From: JAYVIQ01 sp043770215
Lineage (GTDB): Bacteria; Bacteroidota; Bacteroidia; Cytophagales; JAAEPT01
Length of the DNA stretch: 9,325 bases
NCBI GenBank assembly: GCA_043770215.1
Contig: JAYVIQ010000005.1
Location: forward strand, 1-9,325
Direction of reading: 5' to 3'
A program made the translations under genes and the position numbers. Below, piece by piece: positions 6,572-9,325 of the stretch. The notes below the pieces were generated by a model. It saw nothing but the letters and a program-made list of their open reading frames with translations, had not been told where the DNA came from and did not search any database. Positions within the stretch are counted from its first letter, which is position 1. Every line of letters begins with the position of its first letter.

Positions 6572-8587
6572 ATGAAAATAAATAAGGTAAACCATAAAGA
6601 ATTTTCTTTTGCATTTTTTTTGCAATCCATGGCAAAAAAGGTAAAAAAAAAAGAAGTATGCAATAGCCTAAAAAGACCAATTTTATCTATGTTTTACTAT
6701 CAGATTATCATTACAAAAAAAGAAGCCTTTCAGTTTCTTATAATTGTAAAATCTAAAATAAAATACACGTATTTATTTATTTTAACGTTAGTACTTGTAG
6801 CATGTGTTGGCAATAAAAACAAAGTAAAAACAACAGAAAACACAAACAAAAATTTAAATACAAAAGGAATATCAGAACTTAGTGATAATGAAAGTAAAGC
6901 TCAATACTCTTTCATAAAAGCCGAATCTTTTTTTCTAACCAAAGAATACGATAAAGCTATCATTATGTTTGATGAAGTAATAAAACTAAATCCTAAAGAA
7001 GCTGCTGCTTACTACAAAAAAGCTACTTGTTACGAAAGAAAAGGAGAATTAAGTAAAGCCATCATACAATCAAACACAGCAATAGAGAAAAACCCCAAAG
7101 GAGAGCAATATTATCTTTTTTTAATAGAATTATACAAAAGAACAGATAATTTACAACAAGCCATAGGTAGTTTACAGTCTTTAATAAACAACACCAAAAA
7201 GTACAAATACTTTCTTTCTCAAGCAGATTTATATTCTACCTTAGCAAACAATGAAGGTGAAAAGAGACAATCATTTTTGGGTAAAACAGACAATGAATCA
7301 ATTAAAAACAGAATGATTTCTGAACAAAAAATTACTACAGACTATTCATTGGCAATTAGGGCTATGAATAATTATGAAGAGAAAATAGGTAAAAGAGAAG
7401 ACGTTATAAAATCTAAGCAGCAATTGTATTTGCTCTTAGGTGATTACAAGAATGCTTTTTATGAAGGTCAAAAATTGATACAACTAATGCCTAGAGCAAT
7501 AGCTTACAAATTTAAACAAGCCGAAATAATAGCCAATTACCAAAATTTAGATGCATCTATTGAATTCATGAAATCAATCATTAAAGAAAACCCTAGTTCT
7601 GCAACTGCTAGGCTTATTTTGGCAGATTTTTATAAAAGAAACAATCAACACATTTTTTATAAAAATGAACTAGATGCTACATTTTCTTTACCTGAAGTAA
7701 ATTTAGACCAAAAAGTGAAGTTAGTAAATCAAATGCTGAATCAAAGCAAAACAGAAGAATCTAAATCTACTGCTTTAGAAATGGCAAAAAAAATAGTAGT
7801 TTCAAATCCAAAATCTCCTCAGGCGCATTCTATTTTAGGAGATGCTTACCTAGTAAACTCACAAACAGAAAATGCAAGAAACGCTTTTGTAAATGCATTA
7901 ACATTTGATACTTACAAAAGTCAAATTTGGTTGGAGGTCCTAAAGTTAGATTTAGAATTGCAACAAACCGATAGCATAGAAATACATGCAAAAAAGGCTT
8001 TAGTTTTTTTTTCTGAAGAGGTTACTTTTTCTATTTACTTAGCAGATGCACTAGTTAAAAAAAATCAATACTCGCAAGCCAAAGATGTATTAGAAAAATG
8101 TTTGATGCAATTGAACCTAAACCTAGAATCAGATCAAGAAAAAGAATTGAGAATACGGCTTGGAGATGTATATTTTACTCTTAAAGAATATAAAAGCTGT
8201 TTTGAACAGTACGAAAAAGTAATGGAGCATGACCCAAATAATGCTCTTGCAACTAATAATTACAGCTATTATCTAGCAGAGGGCGGTGGAGATTTGAATT
8301 TAGCAAAAACAATGATGTCTAATCTAGTGAGATTGTTTCCTAAGGATCTAAATTTTCTAGATACTTATGGTTGGATTTTGTTTAAAATTGGTGAATATAC
8401 TGAAGCTTTAGAATACCTAAAAAAAGCATCTGCTAACGGAAAAGGAATAGTACTAGAGCATACTGGAGATACAGCTTACAAAAATAACCAATTGGATTTA
8501 GCTCTAGAATACTGGAAAAAAGCATATAAAACAGGAGAAGCAAGTACCCTAATAGAACAAAAAATAAATGAGAAGAAAATACCTTAA
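6572..8587 (+). CDS. TPR-repeat lipoprotein, start uncertain
   Basis: The open frame encodes 671 residues, a tetratricopeptide-repeat protein predicted to be a lipoprotein. A lipoprotein signal is clear only from about residue 60: basic KSKIK, hydrophobic YLFILTLVLVA, and lipobox LVAC with acylated Cys78. TPR-like helical pairs follow, clearest at about 109-175 (KEYDKAIIMFDEVIKLNPK, GELSKAIIQSNTAIEKNPK), about 410-445, and about 525-660, ending in the common TPR tail LDTYGWILFKIGEYTEALEYLKKA then GD and LDLALEYWKKA. TPR solenoids are protein-protein scaffolds, so it probably assembles an envelope complex in the periplasm. Partners are unknown. The ATG at 6572 touches the previous stop, but it adds roughly 60 low-complexity residues (with T8 and A10 tracts in the DNA) ahead of the signal peptide. 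In-frame alternatives are ATG at 6629 and 6689 (residue 40); no ATG, GTG or TTG lies immediately before KSKIK. The end overlaps the next gene by 20 bp. Confidence 0.85.
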   Translation: MKINKVNHKEFSFAFFLQSMAKKVKKKEVCNSLKRPILSMFYYQIIITKKEAFQFLIIVKSKIKYTYLFILTLVLVACVGNKNKVKTTENTNKNLNTKGISELSDNESKAQYSFIKAESFFLTKEYDKAIIMFDEVIKLNPKEAAAYYKKATCYERKGELSKAIIQSNTAIEKNPKGEQYYLFLIELYKRTDNLQQAIGSLQSLINNTKKYKYFLSQADLYSTLANNEGEKRQSFLGKTDNESIKNRMISEQKITTDYSLAIRAMNNYEEKIGKREDVIKSKQQLYLLLGDYKNAFYEGQKLIQLMPRAIAYKFKQAEIIANYQNLDASIEFMKSIIKENPSSATARLILADFYKRNNQHIFYKNELDATFSLPEVNLDQKVKLVNQMLNQSKTEESKSTALEMAKKIVVSNPKSPQAHSILGDAYLVNSQTENARNAFVNALTFDTYKSQIWLEVLKLDLELQQTDSIEIHAKKALVFFSEEVTFSIYLADALVKKNQYSQAKDVLEKCLMQLNLNLESDQEKELRIRLGDVYFTLKEYKSCFEQYEKVMEHDPNNALATNNYSYYLAEGGGDLNLAKTMMSNLVRLFPKDLNFLDTYGWILFKIGEYTEALEYLKKASANGKGIVLEHTGDTAYKNNQLDLALEYWKKAYKTGEASTLIEQKINEKKIP

Positions 8588-9320
8588 TCTATTTTTTTGC
8601 TGCTTTCTGAGTGTATTTATAGCATGCAAAAGGCATGCTTACAGCACAAAAATACCCGATATAAAAAAACAACAAGATGATTTTGATTTTTTTAAGTCGA
8701 AAGCAAAAATAAACATAAAAACAGACACGGAAGAAATTACAGCCACATTCATTCTAAGAATGCAAGATGCCAAAACAATTTGGATGTCTTTATCTAAATT
8801 TGGCAAAGAAGCTCTTAGAGCCAAACTAACTAATGATACCATTTTTTATGTCAATAAATTCCCAGCGGAAAATAGATTTTATATCGTAGAACCAACGAAA
8901 CCGTATCTAGAAAAACATGATATTCCTTTGGATTTTACAAGTTTACAACAGATTTTCTTTGGCAACCACCCACTCAAATTAGAACTTACAGATGTAATCT
9001 CTACCAAGGACTCTTGTATTATATATCACCAAGTAAGAAATGGCACAAACATTTTCTCTGAAATAAACAAAAACACATTAAAATTAAAACAAACCAAGAT
9101 TATTTCTAAAAACAAGTCTGATACTCTGTTGGTTGAATATAAATCATACACAACAGTTGGAACAATTTCTATACCCACTGAATTTACATTCTACATAAGT
9201 AAAGTATCTGATACCATTAGAGATAAAACTTTTATATCCATAGAGTTATCTGATTATGCATTTATTACAGAAGAATTAGGATTTAATTTTACTATACCAG
9301 AAGGATATGAGAAACGCTAA
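8568..9320 (+). CDS. DUF4292 family lipoprotein
   Basis: This 250-residue protein looks like a member of the uncharacterised DUF4292 family of Bacteroidota. The signal sequence MRRKYLNLFFCC leads to a lipobox ending FIAC with acylated Cys20, so it should be a periplasm-facing lipoprotein, probably in the outer membrane. The recognisable family core is at residues about 46-95: a beta-rich stretch AKINIKTDTEEITATFILRM, then TIWMSLSKFGKEALRAKLTND. The rest is predicted mostly beta (ISKNKSDTLLVEYKSY, SIPTEFTFYISK), suggesting a LolA/LolB-like open barrel that binds acyl chains; this fold call is my inference. The gene starts inside the last codons of the TPR lipoprotein gene (20-bp overlap), so translation is probably coupled. 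A 7-bp perfect hairpin lies at the codons around Cys20 (8621-8639). Its 3' end overlaps another probable start codon by 14 bp. Confidence 0.85.
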   Translation: MRRKYLNLFFCCFLSVFIACKRHAYSTKIPDIKKQQDDFDFFKSKAKINIKTDTEEITATFILRMQDAKTIWMSLSKFGKEALRAKLTNDTIFYVNKFPAENRFYIVEPTKPYLEKHDIPLDFTSLQQIFFGNHPLKLELTDVISTKDSCIIYHQVRNGTNIFSEINKNTLKLKQTKIISKNKSDTLLVEYKSYTTVGTISIPTEFTFYISKVSDTIRDKTFISIELSDYAFITEELGFNFTIPEGYEKR

Positions 9321-9325
9321 AAAGG
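9307..9325 (+). CDS. Probable start of the next operon gene (cut by window edge)
   Basis: An ATG at 9307, preceded by AAGGAT, opens a frame reading MRNAKK to the window edge and overlapping the DUF4292 stop by 14 bp. The arrangement copies the preceding junction, where the next gene also begins ATGAGA inside the previous gene's last codons. In the flavobacterial gene order I remember, a murein hydrolase activator (M23/EnvC-like peptidase) follows here. Six codons cannot confirm that, so the product is left open. Confidence 0.45.

Noticed and set aside
6607..6625. TTGCA - T7 - TGCAA hairpin after the nucleotidyltransferase stop, considered as a terminator
   Set aside because: The stem is only 5 bp and the T run is in the loop rather than after it. 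The downstream genes are tightly coupled, so termination here is unlikely.
6067..6680. Several minus-strand open frames across the nucleotidyltransferase end and TPR start
   Set aside because: They mirror AT-rich coding sequence on the other strand, overlap one another, and give hydrophobic low-complexity translations without motifs.
1..9325. CRISPR array, tRNA/rRNA genes, insertion sequences or prophage
   Set aside because: No regularly spaced repeats of array type, no cloverleaf-like or conserved rRNA segments, and no transposase, integrase or phage protein signatures were seen on either strand.

Overview
The window looks like chromosomal DNA from a member of the Bacteroidota, most likely class Flavobacteriia. 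Four things point there: strong AT richness with A/T homopolymers between genes, a secreted glycosidase ending in a type IX secretion (T9SS) sorting domain, genes without clear Shine-Dalgarno sequences, and a gene order (flippase, dut, sugar nucleotidyltransferase, TPR lipoprotein, DUF4292 lipoprotein) that I recall as common in flavobacterial genomes. No species can be named from the sequence alone.

Left part (1-1630): a nucleotide-sugar dehydrogenase of the WbpO/TviB/CapL type runs off the left edge on the minus strand, so the window opens at the end of a surface-polysaccharide locus. A 501-bp gene-free divergent region separates it from the next gene. It holds a pair of 10-bp direct repeats exactly 21 bp apart and two overlapping, mutually exclusive inverted repeats.

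Middle (1631-3594): a single plus-strand gene encodes a three-module exported enzyme: GH5-like catalytic domain, F5/8 type C (CBM32-like) carbohydrate-binding domain, and T9SS type A sorting domain. It is followed by 233 bp without a gene, which contains a long imperfect inverted repeat (3473-3535, about 20 pairs).

Right part (3595-9325): a tight plus-strand cluster. A Wzx-like flippase starts at a TTG codon. After 43 bp comes dut, with a good Bacteroidota-type promoter in the gap. Then come a sugar-phosphate nucleotidyltransferase with a left-handed beta-helix tail, a TPR lipoprotein, a DUF4292 lipoprotein, and the first codons of another gene. From dut onward the genes are 3 bp apart, abutting, or overlapping by 20 and 14 bp, so they are probably one translationally coupled transcription unit. 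The theme is cell-envelope assembly: sugar-nucleotide synthesis, lipid-linked glycan flipping, and two outer-membrane-type lipoproteins of unknown role, with a dUTPase riding along.

I see no RNA genes, IS elements, CRISPR arrays or phage genes. Most of the window is ordinary. The points most worth a second look are the 3473-3535 inverted repeat, the 21-bp-phased repeats, the unresolved start of the TPR lipoprotein, and the uncharacterised TPR/DUF4292 envelope module.
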